DNA of 47,561 bases from Planktothrix sp. PCC 11201 (GCF_900009135.1 NZ_LT797688.1:373178-420738), one strand, 5' to 3'. Counted from the first letter of the stretch, positions 37,070 to 47,458 are shown. Notes: generated by a model not told the origin, from the sequence alone. Numbers and translations are program-made.

Positions 37070-38479
37070 TTATTTTTGCAGTTTAGATTGAGGATTTAAC
37101 TCCTCCTCTAACCACACGTTCGGCAATTGACTAGGCTTTTCAGGTAACTGCATTAAGCCGATTTCAGTTAATTTTACAACGGTTTTTAATGATTCAACTA
37201 AAGTTGGATCAAATCTCGTGCCACTCAACTCCTGACATTTTTCTAACGCCTCTGTTAAACTTAAAGCCGGACGTTTACCTCGGGGTTGAATAAAGGCTTG
37301 AAAATAAGCCACCACCGCTAAAATTCGGGATTTAATATCAATTTCTTCTCCTTTTAAACCATTGGGTTTGCCCGTGCCGTCCCAATGTTCTAAATAGTGA
37401 TACACAACCTCCCGAACTTCCGATAATTCTGGCATAGATTCTAATAATCTAGCCCCAATTAATGTCCGTTCTGACCAAAACTTTCTCGTGGCATCATCCA
37501 TTTCTTCCGGTGTTTGATTAAACACCTCATCTGGTGCCGATGCTAACCCAATTCTATATAATAATCCCGCTAACCGTAACCGTCTCAAGGTCACCGTTGG
37601 CAGATCTAAAATTTGACCAATGGTTTCCGATAAAGCCGCGACTTGTAAGGAAGCACAGGGGTTATCGCGATCCCGTTCATCCACCCGTTGTGCCATTCTT
37701 AAAAATGCCTGTAATTTATTGGCACTAATATTACGGCTGACTCGTTTTGCTTGCCCTTCTAATTCCCATAATTCTCGGGTTTGACGGTTAACCGTAATTA
37801 ATTCCTGTTGAGAAGATTGTAGATAACTCACAATCCGAGAAACCACGCTGGTTAAATCAGGAACTTGATGATAAGGTGTCGCTACAATTTGCTGATGTTG
37901 TGCCAATAAACTATCCGCTAATTCAGGATTATAGGGTCGAAACCGCTCAATTAAAATTTCAGCAGATTTACGAACCAACTTTTGATCAAATGTCCATAAT
38001 CCATAAAATTTTCGTTCGCTATCAATCGTAGGTTTACTATGATGGGCATATTCATTTGCCATCAATTCATGGCACAATAGCATTGTCGTATAACCGGGAG
38101 CCAAAATAATTAAATTCCACTCCATCACCAAACTATCAGAACGGTCTAAATTAATTAAAGAAACATTCTCTAATTGTCCGGTGCGATGGGTCAAAAATCC
38201 ACCATCCCCAACGGCACTAATCACAACATGGCGACAAGATTGAACCAGATCAAAATACCGTTCAGCCTCTTGAAGATACCATTTTCCCTCCTGAAATGTG
38301 ACTAATACTAGAGGTTGTTGATCCGTTGTCGCATCACTATTTTGCAAAATGTGATCTTCGAGGGCATGACACAAGGCAACTAGGGTATTTTTGAAGTAGA
38401 CACCATAACTAGAGGGCAGTTGACCATCAGGAAGGGAGGCTTTAAGCTGATTGAGCGTGGATTCTGGATTCATTTGCAA
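37070..38479 (-). CDS. DICT sensory domain plus degenerate HD-GYP-type protein
   Basis: 469 residues. The N-terminal 190 resemble the DICT sensory domain of cyanobacterial two-component and cyclic-di-GMP proteins ([53 protein letters not shown]). The C-terminal half (about 270-440) has an HD-GYP-like pattern with [20 protein letters not shown] and [13 protein letters not shown]. The usual HD pair appears replaced (LLYRIG where LLHDIG is expected). It is therefore more likely a signal-binding protein than an active phosphodiesterase; this is inferred. Confidence 0.8.
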   Translation of the reverse strand: MQMNPESTLNQLKASLPDGQLPSSYGVYFKNTLVALCHALEDHILQNSDATTDQQPLVLVTFQEGKWYLQEAERYFDLVQSCRHVVISAVGDGGFLTHRTGQLENVSLINLDRSDSLVMEWNLIILAPGYTTMLLCHELMANEYAHHSKPTIDSERKFYGLWTFDQKLVRKSAEILIERFRPYNPELADSLLAQHQQIVATPYHQVPDLTSVVSRIVSYLQSSQQELITVNRQTRELWELEGQAKRVSRNISANKLQAFLRMAQRVDERDRDNPCASLQVAALSETIGQILDLPTVTLRRLRLAGLLYRIGLASAPDEVFNQTPEEMDDATRKFWSERTLIGARLLESMPELSEVREVVYHYLEHWDGTGKPNGLKGEEIDIKSRILAVVAYFQAFIQPRGKRPALSLTEALEKCQELSGTRFDPTLVESLKTVVKLTEIGLMQLPEKPSQLPNVWLEEELNPQSKLQK

Positions 38480-38826
38480 ACGCGAGTCCCGACTATTCCT
38501 TAAATCTTAACTGTTATGGGCAGAATTTCAGGGTCAATCATCAAAAATTTTCATTTTCTCGTCGAGATTGCTCCGAATTCAGGGTAGGATCATTCCCCGT
38601 AAGATATTATTGCTTTTGAAACCCTCTGCATTTTTTGTTGAATTTTTCCCTGAACCTAACTAACAAGAACAAAAAGAAATCATACATGATTCATGAGTTT
38701 ATCCCAAAAATTTCTCAAGCGGAATTGCCTATAGCAATCCTATTTTACTGATTTTATAGTAAAATAATTTATACTATTTAAACCCAGTGATTTCCTTTGC
38801 CTTAATGTTTTCGGGAGAGTCGATTT
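38480..38826. other. 347-base intergenic region with MITE end and hairpin
   Basis: No gene is visible. tatagcaatcctat (38730-38743) matches one end of the MITEs at 30.8 and 31.4 kb, with no opposite end. attttact (38742-38749) pairs with agtaaaat (38758-38765). Both the DICT gene and the RTX gene must have their promoters here. Confidence 0.5.
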
Positions 38827-39609
38827 ATGACAATGCAACCAGATTTTTCATCTCTATCTGTTCCACAACCTGTGCCAATGTCCACAGGAACTACAACTTC
38901 TTTGGTGGGGGTTAATATTATTACGATTACCCAAAAAGATGTCAATAGAAAGGGTCAATATATTGGAACAACTGGCCCAGATTATATTGAGGTCTCTCCC
39001 TTTCTCGCCCCCTTTAACTTTGCCATTTATGGTTTAGAAGAACCCGATACCCTATCGGGGGGGGCTGGAGATGATAGTTTATTTGGGGGAAAAGGAAACG
39101 ATTCTTTAATTGGTTTAAATGGCAATGATATTATCCAAGGAAATTTAGGTGCAGATTATATTAATGGAGGAGATGGGAATGATTCTGTTTATGGAGGACA
39201 GGGAAATGATACCCTTTTGGGTTCGGCGGGAAATGATTATCTGGCCGGAGATAAAGGGATAAATCAGTTAACCGGAGGATTTGGGGTTGACAACTTTTCG
39301 ATTCGCGCTTTTCCTCCCGAAAATACAGGATCTTCATCCAGTTTTATTCCCACTAATGCAGATATAATCACGGATTTTACCCCCGGAGAAGATGTAATTA
39401 TTGTTAATGGAGTTCCTTCTTTTGCTCAGTTGCGTTTGACCTCCATTCCCCCAGAAGCCGTGCGAGGAGTATTTCCCAGTATTGAACGTACCCTCGGTGG
39501 TGGAACTTTAATTGAAGTTCAAGCCACAGGTCAAATTATTGGCTTTTTAGAAAATATTCAACCCCAACAATTATTAACATCTTCTTTTCTCTTTTTCCAG
39601 ACTCCTTGA
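38827..39609 (+). CDS. RTX-type calcium-binding repeat protein
   Basis: 260 residues with a central run of glycine-aspartate nonapeptides (GGAGDDSLFGGKGNDSL, GLNGNDIIQG, GGDGNDSVYGGQGNDTLLG) that bind calcium in a parallel beta-roll. It has a short N-terminal region without a signal peptide and a C-terminal region (about 170-260) with DIITDFTPGEDVIIV and GQIIGFLENI, common in secreted cyanobacterial RTX proteins. Such proteins usually leave by type I secretion; no exporter gene is in the window. gggaga lies nine bases before ATG. Confidence 0.87.
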   Translation: MTMQPDFSSLSVPQPVPMSTGTTTSLVGVNIITITQKDVNRKGQYIGTTGPDYIEVSPFLAPFNFAIYGLEEPDTLSGGAGDDSLFGGKGNDSLIGLNGNDIIQGNLGADYINGGDGNDSVYGGQGNDTLLGSAGNDYLAGDKGINQLTGGFGVDNFSIRAFPPENTGSSSSFIPTNADIITDFTPGEDVIIVNGVPSFAQLRLTSIPPEAVRGVFPSIERTLGGGTLIEVQATGQIIGFLENIQPQQLLTSSFLFFQTP

Positions 39610-39619
39610 GGTTAGTTTA

Positions 39620-40711
39620 TTAGGTTAAATCTGAATTGTAGGTTTCTCCATCACTTAAGGGTAAAAAGATTTCAACCAGAGTTCCTTGATTCTTCCCTGG
39701 ACTGACTAATTGAATTCTACCTCCCATCATTTCGACTAAATTTTTGGAAATCGCTAATCCCAATCCGGTACTTCCTAGGGCATTAATTCGGGATTCATCT
39801 TCCACAACAAAGGGTTGAAATAGTTTTTCTTGGATTTGAGGTGAAATCCCAATTCCCGTATCTTTAATCGTAATCACAGCCATTTCTTCACTCTCTTGTG
39901 TTTGAGGATGATTACCGTGACGAATTTCTGTGCTAATTGAAATACTCCCCCGGTCTGTAAATTTAATCGCATTCCCAATAATATTAATGAAAATTTGTTT
40001 AAGTTTTGTCGGGTCAGCTTTGACTTTAATTCGGTGAGAATAGTCCTGTTTATAGAGTCGTAATCCTTTTTGACGAATATTAGAAAATTGTAGGTAAATA
40101 GCAGCCGTTAAACAGGCTTGTAAATCAATAGTTTTAATATCAAAAGAAATTCGACCTTCTTCAATTCGAGCTAAGTCTAAAACCTGATTAATTAACGTTA
40201 ATAGATGGAGGGAAGAATCATGAGCTTGTTTTAAAAGCTCCAGTTCTTCATCTCGATCATCACATAAATCATCCAATAGGAGTTGTAAGGAACCAATAAT
40301 CCCATTCATCGGTGTTCTTAACTCATGGGATGTTTGCCTAAGAAAATCATCTTTTCGATGATTCATCTCCTCCAAAACTTTATTTTTAGATTCCACCCTG
40401 TCATATTTTTCAACCGTTGTTTTCAGTTGTTTTTCCAGATCATCTTTTTCTAGTAGAAACCTTTCTTTCGTGTTTTGCAATAGCGCCTCTAAGGAAGCAT
40501 TTTTCTGTTTTAAATGTTGGAGATTTTGATAATAAATTAACGCCATTAGAGAACTGAAAAAAGCCACTAACACGGAAACAATCGGTATAAATGCAGTCAA
40601 TACCGAAAAACTGTGAGCAAGATAAGCCATAACTCCCAATGCTATCAAAGCTATTATAGCAATTGGCACTCTCCACTTTAGCTCCATTGATTGTCTGAGC
40701 TTTTGCCCCAT
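39620..40711 (-). CDS. Membrane-anchored sensor histidine kinase
   Basis: 363 residues: two transmembrane helices (about 14-32 and 38-60), a coiled coil (63-120), HisKA with phospho-acceptor His 129 in SHELRTPMNG, and HATPase with NAIKFTDRG (N box), DTGIGI (G1), FQPF (F box) and GSTGLGLAIS (G2). All motifs are intact. There is no receiver domain and no adjacent response-regulator gene, so the partner is elsewhere. With no periplasmic domain, it may sense membrane or cytoplasmic signals. Its stop is ten bases from that of the convergent RTX gene. Confidence 0.92.
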   Translation of the reverse strand: MGQKLRQSMELKWRVPIAIIALIALGVMAYLAHSFSVLTAFIPIVSVLVAFFSSLMALIYYQNLQHLKQKNASLEALLQNTKERFLLEKDDLEKQLKTTVEKYDRVESKNKVLEEMNHRKDDFLRQTSHELRTPMNGIIGSLQLLLDDLCDDRDEELELLKQAHDSSLHLLTLINQVLDLARIEEGRISFDIKTIDLQACLTAAIYLQFSNIRQKGLRLYKQDYSHRIKVKADPTKLKQIFINIIGNAIKFTDRGSISISTEIRHGNHPQTQESEEMAVITIKDTGIGISPQIQEKLFQPFVVEDESRINALGSTGLGLAISKNLVEMMGGRIQLVSPGKNQGTLVEIFLPLSDGETYNSDLT

Positions 40712-40854
40712 ATATTACACCCGTCAGTCGCTCCAAAGGTTTAATTTTAACGATGTTAAAACTTCCCTTTCTATGCTATCTTGCAAAGTTGATTTTGAAA
40801 TCCCCCCTTTTTGCTAGGACGGAAATCTTAATAACTGAGTATCAAATCAGAATT

Positions 40855-40876
40855 AAGCCCTGAAGGGCTTACTACA
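40855..40876. repeat. Repeated palindromic sequence, copy 1
   Basis: aagccct and agggctt surround ga, followed by actaca. The 22 bases recur in perfect inverted form at 42178-42199, upstream of fbaA, and as a degenerate direct copy near 42244-42266. Confidence 0.8.
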
Positions 40877-40878
40877 AG

Positions 40879-40910
40879 GAAAAACCTGGCTTCTTTTTTA
40901 AGAAACCAGG
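40879..40910 (-). terminator. fbaA terminator
   Basis: On the minus strand an 11-bp stem with one mismatch (cctggtttctt with aagaagccagg) is followed directly by a run of five T. It lies about 50 bases after the fbaA stop codon. Confidence 0.75.
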
Positions 40911-40961
40911 CTTTCAATTCATCAACTTAGACGCTTTAAAACTAAAATCAGGGTCTATTAA

Positions 40962-42041
40962 TTAAACCGCAACAGCCTTTTTAGTAGTAGCACTCAATTC
41001 ACCTTTAGCGTACTTAGCTGCAAACTCATCTAAAGTTTGAACTTTGATCTTATCTGCATTACCCGCAGAACCGAATTGATTATAACGATCCGCACAAACT
41101 TTCTTCATATATTTGATAGAAGGTTTCAGGAAGTGACGGGGATCAAAGTTAGAAGGATCTTTAAAGGCTGCTTCCCGGAAGGCTGCGGTAATGGCTAAAC
41201 GGTTGTCAGTATCAATATTTACTTTCCGAACACCGCTCTTAATTCCTTTTTGGATTTCTTCCACAGGAACCCCGTAGGTTTCAGGGATCTGACCACCGTA
41301 TTTGTTGATGATTTCCAACAAATCTTCAGGAACGGAGGAAGAACCGTGCATGACTAAGTGAGTATTCGGTAAGCGACGGTGAATTTCTTCAATGCGGCTA
41401 ATGGCCAGAATCTCACCAGTCGGTTTCCGGGTGAATTTGTAAGCCCCGTGACTGGTACCAATGGCGATCGCTAAAGCGTCTACTTGGGTTCTTTCCACGA
41501 ACTCAACGGCTTGGTCGGGGTCAGTTAACAACTGTTCCATCGTCAATTTCCCTTCTGCACCGTGACCATCTTCTTTGTCACCTTGCATGGTTTCCAGAGA
41601 ACCCAAACAACCCAGTTCTCCTTCAACACTAACCCCAATGGAATGAGCCACTTTCACCACTTCTAAGGTGACAGCCACGTTATATTCAAAGCTGGCAGGG
41701 GTTTTACCATCGGCTTCGAGGGAACCATCCATCATCACGCTAGTAAAGCCATGACGCATGGCAGAATAGCAGGTGGCGGGAGAGTTGCCGTGATCTTGGT
41801 GCATGGCAATGGGGATGTGGGGATAGGTTTCCACCGCCGCTAAAATCAGGTGGCGCAGGAAGCTTTCACCAGCATATTGACGAGCACCGCGAGAAGCTTG
41901 CAAAATCACAGGGCTATTGGTTTCTTCAGCAGCCTGCATAATGGCTTGGATCTGCTCCATGTTATTCACATTGTATGCAGGAAGTCCATAATCATTTTCA
42001 GCCGCATGATCCAGCAAAAGCCGCATGGGTACGAGCGCCAT
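40962..42041 (-). CDS. fbaA: Fructose-bisphosphate aldolase, class II
   Basis: Zinc-dependent aldolase of the Calvin cycle and glycolysis; it also makes sedoheptulose bisphosphate in cyanobacteria. The 359 residues carry [12 protein letters not shown] (catalytic Asp 83, zinc His 84), [24 protein letters not shown] (zinc His), [10 protein letters not shown] (zinc His) and [12 protein letters not shown]. Length is normal for the CbbA/FbaA type. A strong ribosome site, taggaggc, lies six bases before ATG. It is monocistronic with its own terminator. Confidence 0.96.
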   Translation of the reverse strand: MALVPMRLLLDHAAENDYGLPAYNVNNMEQIQAIMQAAEETNSPVILQASRGARQYAGESFLRHLILAAVETYPHIPIAMHQDHGNSPATCYSAMRHGFTSVMMDGSLEADGKTPASFEYNVAVTLEVVKVAHSIGVSVEGELGCLGSLETMQGDKEDGHGAEGKLTMEQLLTDPDQAVEFVERTQVDALAIAIGTSHGAYKFTRKPTGEILAISRIEEIHRRLPNTHLVMHGSSSVPEDLLEIINKYGGQIPETYGVPVEEIQKGIKSGVRKVNIDTDNRLAITAAFREAAFKDPSNFDPRHFLKPSIKYMKKVCADRYNQFGSAGNADKIKVQTLDEFAAKYAKGELSATTKKAVAV

Positions 42042-42475
42042 AAAATTGCCTCCTAAGTCGTTGTTTTGTAAATTGGTTCCGAGATCGTCCTAATTAAAAT
42101 AATATTAAGACAATTTGGTCATTTGCGGTGGATCTGATCAGAAATTTGTTGTTTTTTTAGGGGCAGGGCTTCAAAATTGTAGTAAGCCCTTCAGGGCTTC
42201 AATCTCATGGCTACAGGTAAGGAACTTCAAAATCACTCTAAGTTAAGCCCAGAAAAGCTTACAACAATTGATCTTGTTGGCTCGTATCGGTTTTGCACTT
42301 TCCTATATGACATAATGTTACTTTTGTCAAGTATCACTGTTGGCTTTTGGGAATTCTGCGATCGCTCGTCATCAGCGTTTAAATGCCCTCTATAGAAAAG
42401 AGGAGGAGCCTTTGAACTCTCAAAGGCTAATATGTCAAGCCCCAGATTTTGATGCTCACAATCAATTTACTTACA
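42042..42475. other. 434-base intergenic region upstream of fbaA
   Basis: It holds the inverted repeat copy at 42178-42199 and a degenerate direct copy near 42244-42266 (taagcccagaaaagcttac). A 62-codon open frame spans these repeats and is not family-like. The fbaA promoter should lie near 42070-42120 but is not obvious. Confidence 0.5.
42178..42199. repeat. Repeated palindromic sequence, copy 2 (inverted)
   Basis: Exact reverse complement of 40855-40876. The two copies flank fbaA at a distance of about 1.3 kb. Confidence 0.85.
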
Positions 42476-43744
42476 TTACTTACAGTTAGCTATAGCCCAT
42501 TCTTGTAAGTTTCCTGTAACTATTTTACCAATTTGATAGCCACCATAAACAGCTGCACCTGTCCCTCCAACTAATATCAATCCCATGACAGCCGGGCCAC
42601 CTACGGCTGAAGTAACAACTGCTGTAGCAGCGGCTCCAGTTACATTACTACCCAACCAACCTGCAACTATCTGAGTTAAGCCACCTAATCCCAACTGGGA
42701 AACAGCAGAAGCTATCCCTGCATAACCTGATAAGGTTCCTGCACCAGCAGCAGAAGCACTTGTTACAGATTGAACTAATACCAAGGTTGCAACTGCACCT
42801 TTTTTAATAGCCATCCAACTGGAACTATCACCTCCTTGAACTTTATCCAGATAAGCTTGACACATTGTTTCTGGTGTTGATTGTAGAAAAACTTTCATAT
42901 CTTTTCGGAGTTGTTTGTTCTTTCCAAGCACTTGTTCACCCGCAAAAGATATAGAGTCCAAAACCAGTTGATTGACCGGAATATTAATGTTAGCTAAAAA
43001 TGAGTTAGTTTTGTTGGAAATATCTGCGTAGTCAATGGCTTGAAGGTTGTTTCCAAAGTCTTGAACAAGCTGTTGACCGTACTTTAATTGATCCCCACTA
43101 ACTTTACTTGCATCTTTCAAGATTTGATTCGATGAAATCAAAGTATTTCCTAATGTAGTTTGGGTGTTGGCAAGAATCTGTTTTCCTAATTCAGCCTTGG
43201 CATAAAGTAGTTGAGCCGTTTCTTCTAAAACCTGGTCTTTAGCAATGTTTTGCTGTTCTAAAACATTCTTAGTAGTTTCGACAAACTGACTGCTACCCAC
43301 AAAATTACTTAGGTCTTGCATAGCTTGTTTGCTAAGAGCAACATCTCCCTCGATTGCACCACTAACATCGGTAATTATCTGTGATAGATTGATCTGATTT
43401 AATAAAGATTTTGCTTCAGCACTTAAATGGCTTCCAATTTCAAGCTGCTTTCTTGTAAGCTCATTGACTTTTTGGGAAAGTTCTGATCCGTGTTGAAGTT
43501 GTTCTCCGATAAAACCTTGTGATCCTTTTATCAGATTGAAAGATCCTTTTTTCGTATCCTCGAAGACTTGACCCATATTACTGAGTAGAGTTGGGTCACT
43601 AGCTAAAATTACAGCAGGTGAGTTAGCATTTATTGGCGTTATCGGATTTGCTAAAGCTGTGGCTGTTTCTATAAATCCTGAATGAATAAGTAGAAACAAA
43701 CTTGAGATCAGAATCACTAATTGTTTCCGACAAAACTTAAACAT
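42476..43744 (-). CDS. Exported helical protein of unknown function
   Basis: 422 residues, no family recognised. A signal peptide (1 to about 32; KQLVILISSLFLLIHSGFI then ATALA) is followed by a long Gln/Ser/Leu-rich helical region (50-290) with weak repeats of the type GxxLxxxxxLxxxxL, consistent with coiled coils. The last 110 residues are rich in Gly/Ala and strongly hydrophobic (GGPAVMGLILVGGTGAAVYG), resembling a membrane-inserting hairpin. Two Cys in the mature part could form a disulfide. It stands alone between tRNA-Lys and fbaA. Confidence 0.7.
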   Translation of the reverse strand: MFKFCRKQLVILISSLFLLIHSGFIETATALANPITPINANSPAVILASDPTLLSNMGQVFEDTKKGSFNLIKGSQGFIGEQLQHGSELSQKVNELTRKQLEIGSHLSAEAKSLLNQINLSQIITDVSGAIEGDVALSKQAMQDLSNFVGSSQFVETTKNVLEQQNIAKDQVLEETAQLLYAKAELGKQILANTQTTLGNTLISSNQILKDASKVSGDQLKYGQQLVQDFGNNLQAIDYADISNKTNSFLANINIPVNQLVLDSISFAGEQVLGKNKQLRKDMKVFLQSTPETMCQAYLDKVQGGDSSSWMAIKKGAVATLVLVQSVTSASAAGAGTLSGYAGIASAVSQLGLGGLTQIVAGWLGSNVTGAAATAVVTSAVGGPAVMGLILVGGTGAAVYGGYQIGKIVTGNLQEWAIANCK

Positions 43745-43810
43745 TATTAAATCTCCCTACAAACACATAATTCAATGATGAGTAACTCACCTTTGATCAT
43801 GCCTTAAAAT

Positions 43811-43881
<71 letters not shown>

Positions 43882-43951
43882 GCGCGTTTTTCTTTTTCTC
43901 ACGCACAGTTTCTAATAGTAACACAACACTTTAGGGTTGACAAGGGGTTTC

Positions 43952-44845
43952 TTAAAAAAATGTTGCGCTCAGGTGGACGAGCATCTCACAACTGGCTCCG
44001 GGCTTGAGATAGGTCAATAATTTTCCCGTATTCATCGCATTGCGAGGGGCTGTCCAAGGTTCCAAACAATAGTAATCTTTGCCCTTGAGTGTCCAATACA
44101 CCACACTGGAATAGGCAGAACTATAGCCAAGGATAATTTTAGACCGACGACTGTGGTCAATGGTGGTGGTGGCTAACCCGGTTAATGGATTAAACAGTCC
44201 ATCGATTTCCTCCTCCAAGGGATCAAACCGTCCCGTAAACACATGGGTTTTCTGGCTACGTTGATCTCGGTACTGCATCGCCGGAATCTCAAACGCCAAC
44301 TGCTCCTTATCCCCGGCTAAAAAATAAGGATGTAACCCCGTGGAGAAGGGCATGGTCTGGGCGGGTAGACTATCCATTGTCCCGCAGAGGTTCGTATAAC
44401 GTTGGAAAATCTGTAGAGAGTTACCCTTGAGGGTATAGGTAAACTCCACTTCAAAATCAAAGGGATAAACTGAACGGGTTTGGGGATTACTTTGCAAGAC
44501 CAGGGTAATCGATGCCCCCTGATTTGTCGCCTGTTGTGCTACTGTCCAGGGCAAATTTCGAGCAAAACCATGTTGTTTGAGGGTATAGCGTTGACCCTGA
44601 TAGGTGTAGGTATCATCGGGTAAATTCCCACAAATGGGGAATAAAATCGGGATTCCGCCCCGCACCGTTAACTCAGGGTTAGCAAACCGTTCACTGTCCA
44701 AATACAGTAAGTCCTTACCCTCGACTTGCCAACGGGTAATAATTCCGCCCCTTTCGGGCACAACTTCTAGGCTCGACTGGGTAGTCGGGTCAGACAGGAC
44801 GTAGGTTTTATATTGTTGATGGGGCTTTAGTGCGATCGCAAACAC
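43952..44845 (-). CDS. Aldose 1-epimerase family protein
   Basis: Galactose-mutarotase-like beta-sandwich of 297 residues. Visible: SLEVVPERGGIITRW, RGGIPILFPICGNL, KQHGFARNLPW (conserved His), STGLHPYFLAGD (second His) and the catalytic Glu region YYCLEPWTAPRNAMNTG. It interconverts sugar anomers or hexose-6-phosphate anomers. The cyanobacterial substrate is not known. All catalytic residues seem present. Confidence 0.87.
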   Translation of the reverse strand: MFAIALKPHQQYKTYVLSDPTTQSSLEVVPERGGIITRWQVEGKDLLYLDSERFANPELTVRGGIPILFPICGNLPDDTYTYQGQRYTLKQHGFARNLPWTVAQQATNQGASITLVLQSNPQTRSVYPFDFEVEFTYTLKGNSLQIFQRYTNLCGTMDSLPAQTMPFSTGLHPYFLAGDKEQLAFEIPAMQYRDQRSQKTHVFTGRFDPLEEEIDGLFNPLTGLATTTIDHSRRSKIILGYSSAYSSVVYWTLKGKDYYCLEPWTAPRNAMNTGKLLTYLKPGASCEMLVHLSATFF

Positions 44846-44912
44846 AGTAATAGTTAGGAATAAATAAACTTTGGACAGGCAAACAAATTCACCAGGGGTA
44901 ACCGTTAGGATC

Positions 44913-46943
44913 TTAGCCTATGGCTTGATCAAACTCTCGATTTTTCAAAGGAAGATCAATTTCAGCGTGAGATCCCCTTTCCATTTTCGAGACAGAAACT
45001 TCTGATTCCGTTGTTACAGATTGCTGCTTAGGAATGGCAATTTGAAACGAGATTGGGAAATCAGAACCCCGGTAACTTTGGGTGCTAGGGACGGGTGCTT
45101 GGGGAAAAGAAGGCAGGGAGATAAACGGATCTTTAATAAAAGGTTGATCAATATAGGGTTTGAGATCATCCTGGGTTGCCGTTTTAGTTTCCAATTTAGG
45201 AGGTAAGGGGGATTCGGTCTGTGATATAGATCCTGACTGCTTAATAACTGGAGACTGCATGGGTTCGGAGAACAAGGTTTTCGGCGGTTCCGATGGGAGC
45301 ATCTCCGTCGCTGTCGATGGACTTTCTGGTTTAGGTTCCGTCACTAGGGGCAAAGTCGGTTCTGCCGTTGGGGTTAAGGCGGCATCCACCCGTTTAATCT
45401 GTCGTTGCGGGGTGTCTAACACGACGGAGGACTGCATGGGCTGATCAAAAATTTGGGAGAGTCGCCCCACCCGCTTAATAATATCCTCGCCCTTTGGGGT
45501 TGAAATCACCTTAGCTTGATATTGGGTGACTTCCACAGGTAAAAACTCGACCTTCATTTGATGGTTAGCGTTTAGGGCAACTCTGAGCACGGCCGTTTCA
45601 TAATCCGCACGACTATTCCCCCCAAAAATAAAATTCCCCAAGGAGTAAACAATCGGCCGACCTTTATAAATTTCCGCACCCTGTAAGGTATGGGGATGAT
45701 GACCAATCACCACATCGGCTCCTTGATCGATCGTAAATCGGGCTAAGTCAATTTGCCAGTCCCCCGGATATTCCGCCAGTTCTACACCCCAATGGTAGTT
45801 AACCACCACCCAATCCACTTGATCTCGGATGGCTTTAATATCGGCGGCTACCTGCTGATCATAACGGGGATTGGTTCCCGCTAAAGTTTCGGTGGCTGCA
45901 TGAAAGTCGGCATCATAATAGCCTAAATAGGCAATCCGTTGACCTTTAACTTCAATAATCGAGGGCCGACGGGCTTCTTTCATATCTCGACCTGCTCCCA
46001 CGGTCTTAATCCCCGCTTGGTCTAAAGTTGCGATGGTTTCCATTAGCCCAGGTTCCCCATAGTCCATCGTATGATTATTGGCAAGATTGACAATATCAAT
46101 TCCCCCTTCTGTTAATACCTTGACAGCTTCTGGATCGGCTTTAAAATTAAACTGTTTGTTGGGACGGCGTAGGGTAGAACGGGTGAGGGGATTTTCTAAG
46201 TTCACCATCGCCAGATCGGCATCCTGATATTCCGGGAGTTGGGCAAAGGGTAGGGAGTAGTTCGTCCCAATCACATCTTCAAAGTGGTCGGACAGGGTGA
46301 CGTCTCCCCCAAATACTAAAGTCACCGTCGGATCTTGGGGATTTTTGACTTGTTCCTGTTGCACCACCGGAACCACTTCTAGGGCGGCTTGGACGGTATC
46401 AGACCGTTTGGGTGGCGGTGCGACCAGGGCTATATTTTCTTGAGCCGGATTTTTCGGTAGGGGGAATACCTCGGCTCTGACTTCGTAATAACTCACCCAA
46501 CAGCCCAAGACAAAGGCAGAAACGGCCGAACCCATGAGAAACATCAGCCGCAGGGTTTTAAATTTAATCCCATCCAGATTTAACCACCGTCGGTGTCCTT
46601 GTCCTCGATAAACTCGATTGGCCGGAGTCACCAGTCGCACCGATTGTTTCCAGAGAATCTCCCCATCTCCTTGATACCTGGCGGCAATTTTTACCCCTTC
46701 TAGGTTAGGGGCGTTGAGTTTCCACAGCAGGTGACAGATAAACTTAACAATGCCCTCGGCCATGGGTTCTTGCTGGAACTCGACGAGGACGGGTAAACAG
46801 CCTTTACGGTCGGGGGGCGCGACCCTGGCCGAGATCCCCTCGGGTCTGAGATAGGTGTTAATTAAATCGCTAATTGCCCTTAAATCTCCAGTACGGGCTA
46901 ATTCAAAAATAGAAGGTTGACCTAAATATTCTGCATAAACCAT
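44913..46943 (-). CDS. CapA-family protein with transmembrane anchor and proline-rich tail
   Basis: 676 residues. N-terminal domain (1-110) of unknown role, then a transmembrane helix (131-152), then a CapA/PGA_cap metallophosphatase-like domain (about 205-450): VTLVFGGDVTLSDHF, MVNLENPLTR, IVNLANNHTMDYGEPGL, WVVVNYHWGVE, DVVIGHHPHTLQG and RPIVYSLGNFIFGG. The His/Asp/Asn residues match a dimetal phosphoesterase-like centre. The last 200 residues are Pro/Ser/Thr-rich. CapA proteins take part in poly-gamma-glutamate synthesis in Bacillus, but no capBC genes are near, so the role here is open. The N-terminal extension is unusual. Confidence 0.85.
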   Translation of the reverse strand: MVYAEYLGQPSIFELARTGDLRAISDLINTYLRPEGISARVAPPDRKGCLPVLVEFQQEPMAEGIVKFICHLLWKLNAPNLEGVKIAARYQGDGEILWKQSVRLVTPANRVYRGQGHRRWLNLDGIKFKTLRLMFLMGSAVSAFVLGCWVSYYEVRAEVFPLPKNPAQENIALVAPPPKRSDTVQAALEVVPVVQQEQVKNPQDPTVTLVFGGDVTLSDHFEDVIGTNYSLPFAQLPEYQDADLAMVNLENPLTRSTLRRPNKQFNFKADPEAVKVLTEGGIDIVNLANNHTMDYGEPGLMETIATLDQAGIKTVGAGRDMKEARRPSIIEVKGQRIAYLGYYDADFHAATETLAGTNPRYDQQVAADIKAIRDQVDWVVVNYHWGVELAEYPGDWQIDLARFTIDQGADVVIGHHPHTLQGAEIYKGRPIVYSLGNFIFGGNSRADYETAVLRVALNANHQMKVEFLPVEVTQYQAKVISTPKGEDIIKRVGRLSQIFDQPMQSSVVLDTPQRQIKRVDAALTPTAEPTLPLVTEPKPESPSTATEMLPSEPPKTLFSEPMQSPVIKQSGSISQTESPLPPKLETKTATQDDLKPYIDQPFIKDPFISLPSFPQAPVPSTQSYRGSDFPISFQIAIPKQQSVTTESEVSVSKMERGSHAEIDLPLKNREFDQAIG

Positions 46944-47142
46944 AAAAATACTATCTTCTCCCTTAGAAATTTTGCTTGCAGTTCAGTCTAAATAGTAAAA
47001 ATAACCCTAACCGCCGACCATAGCGAGTGATTGATGATTAGATTTAACGGTTCTAACATAATGCCTCTGCATAACGCTATAGCGCTACCAATTAAGGTTA
47101 GGACAATACTAAACCTAAACCTTGTAACCTGTTCATAACCTA

Positions 47143-47165
47143 CTGTTCCCTGTTCCCTGTTCCCT
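47143..47165. repeat. Heptamer tandem repeat (STRR)
   Basis: Three exact copies of ctgttcc followed by ct. Same class as the array at 16901. Confidence 0.85.
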
Positions 47166-47343
47166 AGCGCGTAGCACTATAGAACTTTCTGGTGAAAAGT
47201 TTAACAGGTATCCTGAGCTATGGAAAAATCTTTCTGGAAAGGGAATGGGGGAACAGGTAATTACGAATTGAGAATTGAGAATTACGAATGGGGAATACTT
47301 CGACTTCGCTCAGTAACATTGGGATTGCTATATTTCTATTTTA

Positions 47344-47458
47344 GCGATTAGAAATCGCGTCTACACAGACCAAACCCACCTTCGTGGGTTCAGAAGCCTT
47401 AATTTTTCATTAGTCCACGCAGGTGAACTTCGCTTGTGTAGTAGCGAATTATATTCGC
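47344..47458. other. Multi-hairpin repeat-like region
   Basis: Three compact stems in a row: gcgatt/aatcgc (47344-47358), aacccac/gtgggtt around cttc (47373-47390) and gcgaat/attcgc (47444-47458). No gene is visible from 46944 to the window end. A MITE-like end, ggattgctata, lies at 47322-47332, and a short palindrome cgctatagcg at 47075-47084. Confidence 0.5.

Noticed and set aside
42207-42395. 62-residue open frame upstream of fbaA
   Set aside because: It spans dispersed repeat copies and has no family features or ribosome site.
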